From Actinophytocola oryzae (lineage in GTDB: Bacteria > Actinomycetota > Actinomycetes > Mycobacteriales > Pseudonocardiaceae): DNA of 64,000 nucleotides. Numbering within the stretch: position 1 is the first letter of the stretch; every line of letters starts with the position of its first letter. A model generated the notes under the pieces. The model saw nothing but the letters and a program-made list of their open reading frames with translations, did no database searches and was not told the DNA's origin. The position numbers and the translations under genes were made by a program. Where the stretch lies: assembly GCF_004364325.1 (NCBI RefSeq), contig NZ_SOCP01000004.1, forward strand, positions 310,001 through 374,000, read 5' to 3'. Positions 24,051 to 32,689 of this stretch are shown here, piece after piece.

Positions 24051-26092
24051 CAGACGGCGAGAAAGCGAAGACCGAGAACACCGCGGAGGCGTACGCCACC
24101 GTCGGCATACAGGCACAACACGTGCACAACTCCAATGTGTACCAGGTGTTGCCGGACACGCCGCCGCACAAGAAGTACGAGATCGGTGTGCACTACCTGA
24201 CGGACGGTGTGCCCGGCAAGGCCCGCGACCTGATCGCCGACGCCATCGCAGGCGGTTTCGAGGATGGCGAGGTGCGTTTTCACTGGGTGCTGGCCATGCT
24301 CAGCAAGCGCGCCTACCGTGATCTCCCCGCGGGGGATCGTGAGCAGCTCAACCAGCTCCCGCACTTCCTGCACAGGTACTCGGAAAGCGCGTGGAAACAG
24401 GCGTTGGTGGCGATCGACGAGTTGCTGAAGCGGTTGCACAGTACCGGTGCCGAACCAGGGCCGGCACTCGAAGCGATCTCAGCCCTGCCGTTGGAACAAC
24501 GTGAACTGATCGATCGTCATCTGGACCTCATGCTCACCGGTAGCGCGAAGGACAAGCGGTGGGCCGACACGCGGGCCGCCGCCAAGAAGGAGCAGCATCG
24601 GGGCAACCGCGTCAACCGGGCGTGGGCGTACTTCGAGCCCGATCCGATCGAGGCGCGCGCCCGCAAGCCGGCGGAAGTCTCGACGACACCGTCCGACTTG
24701 GTCTGGGTCATCGCGTCGACCGTGCCCTTCCTCGTCTCGGCCGCGTACCTCGGCTGGATTGTGCTGGCCAGTGCGACGCCGATGCCGGTGGTCGCCTACG
24801 TGCTCGCGCTCGGCGCGGAAGGCGTCTGTTTCCTCAGCGGGTTGGCATGGAGCTACCGGGAGCGGCAGCTACGCGCCAGGGAGCGGACACATTCGGGTCG
24901 ACGTGGAGCCGAGCCGTCCAGCGATGCCTGGTTCGCCCATCTGGTCCACCAGAGGATCACCTATCATTTCGCGCTGGCCGCGGCCGAGAAAAGCGACATC
25001 AAGGGTTGGCTGGCCGCGACCAAAGGCATCCGCGCGGCGTTGCGCGACGAGATCGTCGAACTCTACGGCGAGAGCCGGATCAGTGTCGGCCGTGTCGAAT
25101 GGCTCATCAAATATCTGGTCGGCGACCTCATAAGGCGGTGGAAGGCGGACACCTTGCGGGAGTACCGCAAGCAGTGGCGCGTCCCGACTGTCACGAAGCT
25201 GAGCCTCGTGCTGTCCGTGACCGTTCTTGTTCCCGCGGTGGTGGAGGTGGCGGTCACGGCCGCCGATGTCGACCCCGTCCGGGGAACGGCCGCCGTGTTC
25301 GTGTTGCTCGTCTGTGGAAGAGCAGCCGTCGCCGGGTGGTCCGGAGTCCTTCTCGAACGACGCCGGTTCGCGGACGACTCCATGGAGTACAACCTGGTTC
25401 TGGACGCCAGGGTGGCGGAGCACGAGCGCTGGCGGCGCAAGATCGAGAAGAATCTCCCCAACGAGTCGGAGATGGAGAGGTGGCTGAACTCCGACAAGAC
25501 CATGTTGCTCGACAAGGCACTTCGGTACCACAAGCTCGCCTGGCGGGATGTCATCGTGCACGCCGTCCTGCAGACGCCTGGACGGTCTTACCGCAGGGCT
25601 CGGACGAGCGGTCTCCCATGGCGTTACTCGCGCTATGACATGAGGCTGTTCCTGATCACTCAGGATGGTGTGCGCGAGTACCGGGCCGAGTGCGATTTCG
25701 AGCGTGTCAGGACCACGCGGACCGAGCGCCACAACTTCCGGTTCGACGCCGTCTCCTCCGTCGGGGTGGTCACGACGGACGACCTGAGCTACCGGCTGAA
25801 GCTGATCCTCACCAACGGAAAGGCACAGAAGATCCGGGTCACCGACGTGGCGAGACCCGAACCGGACGTGGACGAGAACGCACCGGACGTCGACGAGAAC
25901 CCGGAGGCGTTCTCCGAGCTCAACCTTGACGCCGCCGGGTTTCTGCCGACGTTGCACATTCTGGAAGGCATTGCCGCGGAAGGCAAAGGCTGGCTACAGC
26001 GTGACGCGGACGGCCGTGGTCGCCCCCCGGTGCCTGAGGAAGTCAGGGATTTCGACCCCGTCCCGGAGCTGTTGCTACCGTCGCGAACCTGA
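24047..26092 (+). CDS. Four-helix membrane protein with N-terminal VGIQAQ motif (putative effector)
   Basis: A 681-residue protein. The first 35 residues are polar and carry VGIQAQHVHNSNV (VGIQAQ at 19-24), nearly the same as in the preceding protein. Residues 40-200 are a helical domain; transmembrane segments fall near 217-240, 246-268, 383-405 and 412-436, with a soluble loop of about 110 residues between the pairs; the last 180 residues look beta-rich, with an acidic DVDEN repeat near 605-615. Its ATG overlaps the upstream TGA. I know no characterised homologue. Position and shared motif suggest a membrane effector switched on by the nucleosidase-fold protein. Confidence 0.75.
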   Translation: MTDGEKAKTENTAEAYATVGIQAQHVHNSNVYQVLPDTPPHKKYEIGVHYLTDGVPGKARDLIADAIAGGFEDGEVRFHWVLAMLSKRAYRDLPAGDREQLNQLPHFLHRYSESAWKQALVAIDELLKRLHSTGAEPGPALEAISALPLEQRELIDRHLDLMLTGSAKDKRWADTRAAAKKEQHRGNRVNRAWAYFEPDPIEARARKPAEVSTTPSDLVWVIASTVPFLVSAAYLGWIVLASATPMPVVAYVLALGAEGVCFLSGLAWSYRERQLRARERTHSGRRGAEPSSDAWFAHLVHQRITYHFALAAAEKSDIKGWLAATKGIRAALRDEIVELYGESRISVGRVEWLIKYLVGDLIRRWKADTLREYRKQWRVPTVTKLSLVLSVTVLVPAVVEVAVTAADVDPVRGTAAVFVLLVCGRAAVAGWSGVLLERRRFADDSMEYNLVLDARVAEHERWRRKIEKNLPNESEMERWLNSDKTMLLDKALRYHKLAWRDVIVHAVLQTPGRSYRRARTSGLPWRYSRYDMRLFLITQDGVREYRAECDFERVRTTRTERHNFRFDAVSSVGVVTTDDLSYRLKLILTNGKAQKIRVTDVARPEPDVDENAPDVDENPEAFSELNLDAAGFLPTLHILEGIAAEGKGWLQRDADGRGRPPVPEEVRDFDPVPELLLPSRT

Positions 26093-26953
26093 CGAACGGC
26101 GGCGTTCGTCGCTGAGGCGCTCCCGCGTGGCCGCCCCGGTCTCCGTTGGCCGCACTGCGCAAGCCATCGCCGCTTGCACCAGCGCGGCCAACGCCTTCGA
26201 GCGGCTGTCCTCCGGCCAGGCGATCACCAGCGTGGACGTCGGTGCGTCCGTCACCGGGACGCAGGTCAGGTCAGGTCGCAGGTGTTGCTCGGTCGACTGG
26301 GGGAGCAGCGCGATCGTCCGCCCCAGGGCGACCAGCTGCATCAGCTGCGCGCTGTCCTGCACCAGGGGGCCGCCGTTCGGTGGGCTGCCCGGCCAGCGCG
26401 GCAGCTGCTCGTCCGCCAGGTCGGCCATCGTCAGGGACGTGCGGTCGGCCAGGCGGTGCGTGCGGGGCAGGACGGCCACCGAGCCCTCCACCAGCAGTTC
26501 CTCGTACGCGAACTCCGACGGGTCGTCATGGGGGAGGCGCAGCAACGCCGCGTCGGCGTGTCCGTCGCGCAGCAGCGGTGCCTGTTCGCCGATGCCGCAG
26601 ATCCTCAGCTCCACCTCCGACCCGTAGCGGGCCAGGATCTTCTCCAGCAGCCCGGCGTCACTGTTCGGCTTCATCGTCAGGACCAGCCGTTGGCTGCCCG
26701 CACGCCGGGCCCGCCGCTCGGCCGACGCGAGGGCCGTCAGCGCCCTGCGGCCGTCGTGCAGCAGCGTCTCGCCTGCCTCCGTGAGGGTTACCGAGCGGCT
26801 CGTCCTCGCCAGCAGGGTCACCCCGAGGCGTCGCTCCAGCTGTTGGATCGTCCTGGACAGCGGTGGCTGGGCGATCCCCAGGCGCGTCGCGGCCCGGCCG
26901 AAGTTCAGCTCCTCGGCGACGGCCACGAAGTACCGCAGCTCCCGTGAATCCAT
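26075..26953 (-). CDS. LysR family transcriptional regulator
   Basis: A 292-residue protein with the N-terminal LysR helix-turn-helix (LRYFVAVAEELNFGRAATRL, PPLSRTIQQLERRLG) and a substrate-binding effector domain (VAVLPRTHRLADR, GRTIALLP). It is divergent from the SDR gene at 27024 with 70 bases between the starts, the classic arrangement for LysR control of a neighbour. Its 3' end overlaps the end of the membrane effector gene by 18 bases on the opposite strand. The C-terminal 25 residues are very Arg- and Ser-rich. Confidence 0.9.
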   Translation of the reverse strand: MDSRELRYFVAVAEELNFGRAATRLGIAQPPLSRTIQQLERRLGVTLLARTSRSVTLTEAGETLLHDGRRALTALASAERRARRAGSQRLVLTMKPNSDAGLLEKILARYGSEVELRICGIGEQAPLLRDGHADAALLRLPHDDPSEFAYEELLVEGSVAVLPRTHRLADRTSLTMADLADEQLPRWPGSPPNGGPLVQDSAQLMQLVALGRTIALLPQSTEQHLRPDLTCVPVTDAPTSTLVIAWPEDSRSKALAALVQAAMACAVRPTETGAATRERLSDERRRSSGSRR

Positions 26954-27023
26954 ACTCCCAGGGTATCGCCGCTGCACCCAGCCGGTCTTGGACCTCGGTG
27001 AGGAAACGCGGTGAGCTGGACGC

Positions 27024-27680
27024 ATGACCACAGCACTGGTGACCGGGGCCAACAAGGGGATCGGCCTCGAGATCGTGAAACAGCTCATCGCCAGGGGGAT
27101 GACCGTCCACCTCGCCGCTCGTGACCGTGAACGCGGGGAGAAGGCCGCGGCCGACACCGGCGCCCGGTTCGTCCGGCTCGACGTGACCGACGCCGAGTCC
27201 GTCAGGCAGGCCGCCGCGAGCATCGACCGGCTCGACGTCCTCGTCAACAACGCGGGCATCACCGGGGGTAGCTTCGGCCCCGAGAACGTGAGGGAGGTGT
27301 TCGACACCAACGTGTTCGGTGTCATCACCGTCACCGACGCGTTCCTGCCGCTGCTCCGTCGGTCGGCACACCCGAGGATCGTCAACATGTCCAGCAGCGT
27401 CGGCACCCTCAACGGCATGGTGGACAACGCCATGCCGGTGTCCTTCGCCTACGTGCCGTCCAAGACCGCGCTCAACGCAGTCACCGTCCAGTACGCCAAG
27501 GCACTGAAGGAGATCAAGGTCAACGCCGCCTGTCCCGGCTACTGCGCGACCGACCTCAACAACCACGGCGGCTTCCGCACCGCCGCCCAGGGGGCCAACA
27601 TCGCGGTGGAGTTGGCTACCCTGGGCGACGACGGCCCCTCGGGTGGGTTCTTCGACGACAACGGGGTCGTCGCCTGGTGA
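27024..27680 (+). CDS. Short-chain dehydrogenase/reductase
   Basis: A 218-residue SDR with ALVTGANKGIGLEI, LVNNAGI and catalytic YVPSK (Tyr and Lys), ending FFDDNGVVAW as in carbonyl reductase-like actinobacterial SDRs. These reduce aldehydes, ketones or quinones with NADPH. The ATG is preceded by a weak GGTGAG. It is divergent from the LysR gene, its probable regulator, and ends four bases before the converging alpha-glucosidase gene. Confidence 0.85.
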   Translation: MTTALVTGANKGIGLEIVKQLIARGMTVHLAARDRERGEKAAADTGARFVRLDVTDAESVRQAAASIDRLDVLVNNAGITGGSFGPENVREVFDTNVFGVITVTDAFLPLLRRSAHPRIVNMSSSVGTLNGMVDNAMPVSFAYVPSKTALNAVTVQYAKALKEIKVNAACPGYCATDLNNHGGFRTAAQGANIAVELATLGDDGPSGGFFDDNGVVAW

Positions 27681-27684
27681 ACCC

Positions 27685-29289
27685 CTAGCTCGTACGCAGC
27701 CAGACGGCCGTGTCCGGCGGCAGTTCGGTTCCGGCCGGCTCACCGCTCGCGAGCAGGACCTCCTGGTGCGCGGGCAACGGCACCGGGCCGTCGGACAGGT
27801 TCACCACACACGTGAACGTGTCGTCCCTGGCGAACGCCAGCACGCCGTGCGGCTGCCCGTCGAGCCACGTCAGCGGGCCGTCACCGAGCGCGGACTCCGC
27901 TCGCCGCAGCTGGAGCGCCGACCGGTACAGCTCCAACATCGAACCGGGCCGGTCGGTCTGTGCCTCCACAGTGGACGACGCCCAGTCCGGCGGCTGCGGG
28001 AGCCATGGCGCGGTACCGGTGGAGTTGAAGCCGTACGGCGGCGCGTCACCCGACCACGGCACCGGCACCCGGCAGCCGTCGCGGCCGATGTCGGCGCCCT
28101 TGGTGCGCTTGAACACCGGGTCCTGCCGCAGCTCGTCGGGCAGATCCTCCACTTCGGACAGACCAAGCTCCTCGCCCTGGTAGATGTACACACCGCCGGG
28201 CAGGGCCAGAGTCAGCAGGGCGGCGGCCCGTGCCCGGCGGGTGCCGAGCGCCGGGTCGGTCGGCGCCCGGTGCTGGCGGTCGGCGAAGGAGAACGACGTG
28301 TCCGCGCGGCCGTAGCGCGTGACGTGCCTGGTCACGTCGTGGTTCGACAGCACCCACGTGGCCGGCGCGTGCACGGGTTCGTGCGCGGCCAGCGTCGCGT
28401 CGACCACCTCGCGCAGCCGCGTCGCGTCCCACGGGCACGACAGGAAGTCGAAGTTGAACGCCGAGTGCAGCTCGTCCGGCCGCAGGTACATCGCGAAGCG
28501 CAGCGGGTCCGGCAGCCACATCTCGCCGACGAACACGCGCTTGTCCGGGTACGAGTCGGCGATCTTGCGCCACTCCCGGTAGATCTCGTGCACGCCGTCG
28601 AGGTCGGAGTAGGGGAGCCTGCCGTTCGGGTCGGCCACGTCCGGCAGGCCGTCCTCCTTGACCAGGCCGTCGGCCACGTCGATGCGGAAGCCGTCGACGC
28701 CCCGGTTGAACCAGAACCGCAGGATGTCGGTGAACTCCGCGTGCACGGCCGGGTTCGTCCAGTTCAGGTCCGGCTGCCGCGAGCTGTAGAGGTGCAGGAA
28801 CCACTGGCCCGGCGAGCCGTCCGGCTCGGTGACCCGCGTCCACGCCGAGCCGCCGAACCGGGACTGCCAGTTGTTCGGCGGCCCGTCGCCGACGCCGTCG
28901 CGGAACCAGAACCGCTCCCGCTCGGGTGAGCCGCGACCGGCGGCGACCGCGGCGGTGAACCACGGGTGCACGTCGGAGCAGTGGTTCGGCACGATGTCGA
29001 TGATGATCTTGATGCCCAGGTTGTGGGCCTCCTGGATCAGCTTCTCCGCCTCGGCGAGCGAGCCGAACACCGGCTCGATGTCCCGGTAGTCCGACACGTC
29101 GTAGCCGCCGTCGTCCATCGGCGACGGATACCAGGGGTTGAACCAGATCGCGTCTATCCCGAGGTCGGCGAGGTATTGAAGCTTCGAGCGCACGCCGGCC
29201 AGGTCGCCGGTCCCGTCGCCGTCGCCGTCGGCGAAGCTGCGGACGTAGACCTGGTAGATAGCGGCGCCCCGCCACCAGTTGTTTGTCAC
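27685..29289 (-). CDS. GH13 alpha-glucosidase
   Basis: A 534-residue cytoplasmic GH13 enzyme of the alpha-glucosidase/oligo-1,6-glucosidase group. The four conserved regions are visible: DIVPNH, GFRIDVADG (nucleophile Asp), FVGEMWLPD (acid/base Glu) and LSNHDVTRH (third acid). There is no signal peptide, so it acts on imported maltose-like or isomaltose-like sugars. The GTG start lies four bases after the MalG-like gene stop, with AGGGG upstream. It is the last gene of the LacI-controlled importer operon. Confidence 0.92.
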   Translation of the reverse strand: MTNNWWRGAAIYQVYVRSFADGDGDGTGDLAGVRSKLQYLADLGIDAIWFNPWYPSPMDDGGYDVSDYRDIEPVFGSLAEAEKLIQEAHNLGIKIIIDIVPNHCSDVHPWFTAAVAAGRGSPERERFWFRDGVGDGPPNNWQSRFGGSAWTRVTEPDGSPGQWFLHLYSSRQPDLNWTNPAVHAEFTDILRFWFNRGVDGFRIDVADGLVKEDGLPDVADPNGRLPYSDLDGVHEIYREWRKIADSYPDKRVFVGEMWLPDPLRFAMYLRPDELHSAFNFDFLSCPWDATRLREVVDATLAAHEPVHAPATWVLSNHDVTRHVTRYGRADTSFSFADRQHRAPTDPALGTRRARAAALLTLALPGGVYIYQGEELGLSEVEDLPDELRQDPVFKRTKGADIGRDGCRVPVPWSGDAPPYGFNSTGTAPWLPQPPDWASSTVEAQTDRPGSMLELYRSALQLRRAESALGDGPLTWLDGQPHGVLAFARDDTFTCVVNLSDGPVPLPAHQEVLLASGEPAGTELPPDTAVWLRTS

Positions 29290-29293
29290 TCAC

Positions 29294-30175
29294 TCACCCC
29301 TTGAGACTGCCGGCGGTCAGGCCGGCGAGGATCTGCCGTTGGAAGATCAGGAACGCGACGACCATCGGCACACTTGCGATGACCAGACCCGCCAGCATCA
29401 GGTTGATGGGCGTGTCGGGCTCGAAACGCTGCAGAGCGACGGAAAGCGTCTGCACCTCCGGGTCCTGCAGCACCAGCAGCGGCCAGATGAAGTCCTTCCA
29501 CGCCGCCACGATCGAGAAGATCGACACCACCGCGAGGATCGGCCTCGACAGCGGCAGCACGATCCGCACCATGGTGGTCACGCTCCCGGCGCCGTCGATC
29601 CGCGCCGCGTCGAGCAGGTCCTGCGGGATCTGGTCGAAGAACCGCTTCAGCAGGTAGATGTTGAAGGCGTTCGCCGCGGCGGGCAGCCAGATCGCGGCGG
29701 GCGAGTTGACCAGGTTCACGTCGATGAGCGGCACGTCGGTGATCGCGAGGTAGGTCGGCACGAGCAGCGCGGACGTCGGCAGCATCAATGTGGCCAGCAT
29801 CAACGCGAGGATCCAGTTGCCGAGCGCCGGCCGCAGCTTCGACAGCGCGTAGGCAGCGGGCACCTGCACGGCCAGCTGGATCAGCCACGCACCGGCCGCG
29901 ATGATCACGGTGTTCTCGAAGTACCTGGCCAGGTCCATGAACTGCCACGCCTCGACGTACGCGCCCGCGTCGAACGACTCGGGCAGCAGCGTCGGCGGGT
30001 TCCTGGCCAGCTCCGGTGCGGTCTTCATCGCGCCGAGCAGCATCCAGACCAGCGGCACCACGAACGCGAGCGTGAACAACGCGATCACCAGCGTGAACAC
30101 GAGCCAGTACAGGGTCCTCCCGCGTCGCTTCTTGAGCGCCCACGGCGAGATCAGCGTCCGCTGCGAACTGTCCAC
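29294..30175 (-). CDS. Sugar ABC permease, MalG-like (CUT1)
   Basis: A 293-residue protein with six transmembrane helices and the EAA loop DLLDAARIDGAGSVTTMVRI that docks on the ATPase. The GTG at 30175 follows GAGGGG at a proper distance and five bases after the stop of the MalF-like gene. It forms the membrane channel with that protein. No ATPase gene is in the operon, so a shared MsiK-type ATPase encoded elsewhere is expected. Confidence 0.92.
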   Translation of the reverse strand: MDSSQRTLISPWALKKRRGRTLYWLVFTLVIALFTLAFVVPLVWMLLGAMKTAPELARNPPTLLPESFDAGAYVEAWQFMDLARYFENTVIIAAGAWLIQLAVQVPAAYALSKLRPALGNWILALMLATLMLPTSALLVPTYLAITDVPLIDVNLVNSPAAIWLPAAANAFNIYLLKRFFDQIPQDLLDAARIDGAGSVTTMVRIVLPLSRPILAVVSIFSIVAAWKDFIWPLLVLQDPEVQTLSVALQRFEPDTPINLMLAGLVIASVPMVVAFLIFQRQILAGLTAGSLKG

Positions 30176-30180
30176 TCCGG

Positions 30181-31125
30181 TCAACCCCTCGTTCGCGTCA
30201 GCCGCAGGTACAGTGCCGAGAACGCGCCGAGCACGATGAACAGCAGCAGCGACAGTGCGCTCGCCGTGCCGAAGTCGTTGTAGGTGAAGGCGTAGCGGTA
30301 CAGCAGGAGCAGGACGGTGACCGTCGAGTCCTCGGGGCCGCCGCCCGTCATCACGTACGGCTCGGTGAACACCTGCATGGTGGCCACGATCTGCATCAGC
30401 ATCATGATCAGCAGCACGAACCTGGTCTGCGGGATCGTGACGTGCCGCAGGCGCTGCCACAGGTTCGCGCCGTCCAGCTCGGCCGCCTCGTACAGCTCAC
30501 CGGGGATCGTCTGCAGTGCCGCCAGGTAGATCAGCGTCGCGGACCCCATCGCCGCCCAAGTCGCGACCAGCACCAGCGACAGCATCGACGTGTCGGACGA
30601 GTTCAGCCACGCCAGTGGCGGCAGCCCGACCGTGCGGAGCATGCTGTTGAACAGGCCGGGACCCGGGTCGTAGAACCACTTCCAGAGGATGGCCACGACG
30701 ACCGGCGGCAGCATCACCGGGATGTACACGACCAGGCGGAAGTACGCCTTCGCGTGCCGCAGCTCGTTCAGCACGAGCGCGACGGCGAACGGGATCGCGA
30801 ACCCGATGATCAGCGCGAACCCCGTGAACAGCAACGTGTTGCGCCAGGCGACGCCGAACAGCGGGTCGTTGAACAGGGTCTCGAAGTTCTGCCAGCCGAC
30901 CCACTCCGCCGGCGTCACGAAGTTGACCTGCTGGAAGCTCAGCAGGACACCGCGGATGATGGGGTACCAGGAGAACAACGCGAAGCAGACCAGCGCGGCG
31001 CACAGGAACCCGTACGCCGTCAGGTTCTCCGTGACCTTGCGCCGGAGCCGCTCGGCCGGTGGGCGGCGGGCGGCTCGCACCGGACGTCCCTCGACGTCCG
31101 GCGCGAGCACCGCGGTGGTGGACAC
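30181..31125 (-). CDS. Sugar ABC permease, MalF-like (CUT1)
   Basis: A 314-residue permease with six helices after a charged N-terminal segment. The EAA loop reads GELYEAAELDGANLWQRLRH. GTG start two bases after the binding-protein stop. It pairs with the MalG-like protein to import an alpha-glucoside. Confidence 0.92.
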   Translation of the reverse strand: MSTTAVLAPDVEGRPVRAARRPPAERLRRKVTENLTAYGFLCAALVCFALFSWYPIIRGVLLSFQQVNFVTPAEWVGWQNFETLFNDPLFGVAWRNTLLFTGFALIIGFAIPFAVALVLNELRHAKAYFRLVVYIPVMLPPVVVAILWKWFYDPGPGLFNSMLRTVGLPPLAWLNSSDTSMLSLVLVATWAAMGSATLIYLAALQTIPGELYEAAELDGANLWQRLRHVTIPQTRFVLLIMMLMQIVATMQVFTEPYVMTGGGPEDSTVTVLLLLYRYAFTYNDFGTASALSLLLFIVLGAFSALYLRLTRTRG

Positions 31126-31127
31126 CG

Positions 31128-32504
31128 CTACTTGACCTGCGCCAGTGCGGAGTTGACCTTGCCTTCCGCGTCCGACAACAACTGGTCGATGTCGGCGTCC
31201 TTGTTGGTCAGGATGCCCTGCATCAGGGTGTCGAGCGCGGCGTAGACCTGTTGGGCGTTCGGCGGCTCGATCTTCTTGTCCATGTCGCCGATCTCGTCCG
31301 CGTAGCTCTTGTAGTTCTCCACCGGCACCGTCGCGTACTTGGTGCGCAGCGTGACCTGCTGCTCACGCAGCGAGCCGGTCCAGATGTCCGCGGAACCCGC
31401 GGGCGGCGAGGTGGGCAGCCCGATCGGCTGGTCCTGCTCGGAGTACCGCTTGAGGTCGGACTCCATGCGGTCCGGGTTCAGGTACTTCCACGAGATCCAC
31501 TGCAGGCCCGCCTTGATCTTCTCCGGCGACGCCTTCGGGTTGATCATGTAGCCCTCGCCGCCGATCAGCGTGCCTTCGCCACCCGGCATCGGCGCGAGAC
31601 CGTAGTTGGCGTAGTCGCCCTTGAACTGGTTGACCAGCACCGGCACGTTGTCCGGCGCCGCGAGGTACATGCCGAGCTGGCCCGCACCCATCATCCGCTG
31701 GACGTCCTCGATCACCAGGAGCTGCTTGTCGCCCATGGTGTTGTCGGTCCAGCGCATGTCATGGAGGGTCTGGGCGACCTCCTTGCCCTTGCTGTTGTTG
31801 AAGTCGGCGACCCACTTGTCGCCGTCCTTCTTCGCGACGTCGCCGCCGACCGAGTACATCCAGCTGGTGAAGTGCCAGCCGCCCTGGTTGTTCTTGCTGT
31901 ACTCGGCGAAGCCGACGTTGTTGTTGCCGAGCGCGGTGATCTTCTTCGCCGCCTCACGCACCTCGGGCCACGTCTTCGGCGGGCTGTTCGGGTCGAGCCC
32001 GGCGTCGGTGAAGAGCTTGCGGTTGTACAGCAGGCCCATGGAGTAGTTCGCGGTCGGCAGGCCGTAGACCTTGCCGTCGCGGGTGAAGATCTCCTTGAGC
32101 TGCGGCTGGATCTCGTCGTAGTGCGGGACGTCCTTGACGTAGTTCGTGATGTCCGCGGCCTGCCGCCTGGCGATCAGGTTCGCCGGGTCGGTCAGGTAGA
32201 CGTAGAAGACGTCCTCGAGCTGGCCGCCCGCCAGCTTGGAGTTGAACGTCTTCGGGTCCATGAACCCCTCACGGGGCTGGATGTCGATGTTCTCGTGCGT
32301 GCGCTCGAACTCGGCCACGTCCTGGTCGAAGATCTTGCGTTCGAACGGCTGCGTCTTCGGCGGCTGGCCGTTCACGGTCAGGGTGACCTTGCCGTTCGCG
32401 CTGCCGCTGTCGCTGTCGTCACCGCAGGCAACCAGGCTGACGCTCAGGCCCGCGGCGACCACGAGGCCTAACGACCTGCGTGTGAGTGATCGGGTGGTGC
32501 TCAT
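31128..32504 (-). CDS. Sugar-binding lipoprotein of a CUT1 importer
   Basis: A 458-residue solute-binding protein (family 1). The signal ends LSVSLVACGDD with lipobox LVAC. The mature part has the expected helical hinge fold (LAGGQLEDVFYVYLTD, GLPTANYSMGLLYNRKLF). ATG at 32504. Being next to an alpha-glucosidase, it most likely binds maltose, maltodextrin or isomaltose-like sugars. Confidence 0.9.
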   Translation of the reverse strand: MSTTRSLTRRSLGLVVAAGLSVSLVACGDDSDSGSANGKVTLTVNGQPPKTQPFERKIFDQDVAEFERTHENIDIQPREGFMDPKTFNSKLAGGQLEDVFYVYLTDPANLIARRQAADITNYVKDVPHYDEIQPQLKEIFTRDGKVYGLPTANYSMGLLYNRKLFTDAGLDPNSPPKTWPEVREAAKKITALGNNNVGFAEYSKNNQGGWHFTSWMYSVGGDVAKKDGDKWVADFNNSKGKEVAQTLHDMRWTDNTMGDKQLLVIEDVQRMMGAGQLGMYLAAPDNVPVLVNQFKGDYANYGLAPMPGGEGTLIGGEGYMINPKASPEKIKAGLQWISWKYLNPDRMESDLKRYSEQDQPIGLPTSPPAGSADIWTGSLREQQVTLRTKYATVPVENYKSYADEIGDMDKKIEPPNAQQVYAALDTLMQGILTNKDADIDQLLSDAEGKVNSALAQVK

Positions 32505-32641
32505 CTTTGTCGTGACCCTTCGGCCGGGACCGGGGGAAATAAGGTGACCCACACCATAGGTCTAGGCGACGGATAGCCGCAAGAGATCGACAGAGATCTG
32601 CAAAATCGTGATGATGTGATCCGGAACCCGAGCATGACAAA

Positions 32642-32673
32642 GGCCGCGCGTCCAGCGGTGGACACGCGGCCTC
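32642..32673 (-). terminator. Terminator hairpin after the LacI gene
   Basis: Arms of 14 bp with a single U-G pair on the minus strand and a four-base loop, 17 bases after the LacI stop and before the promoter of the binding-protein gene. It separates regulator and operon transcripts. Confidence 0.7.
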
Positions 32674-32689
32674 GACGACGGCCGTTCGG

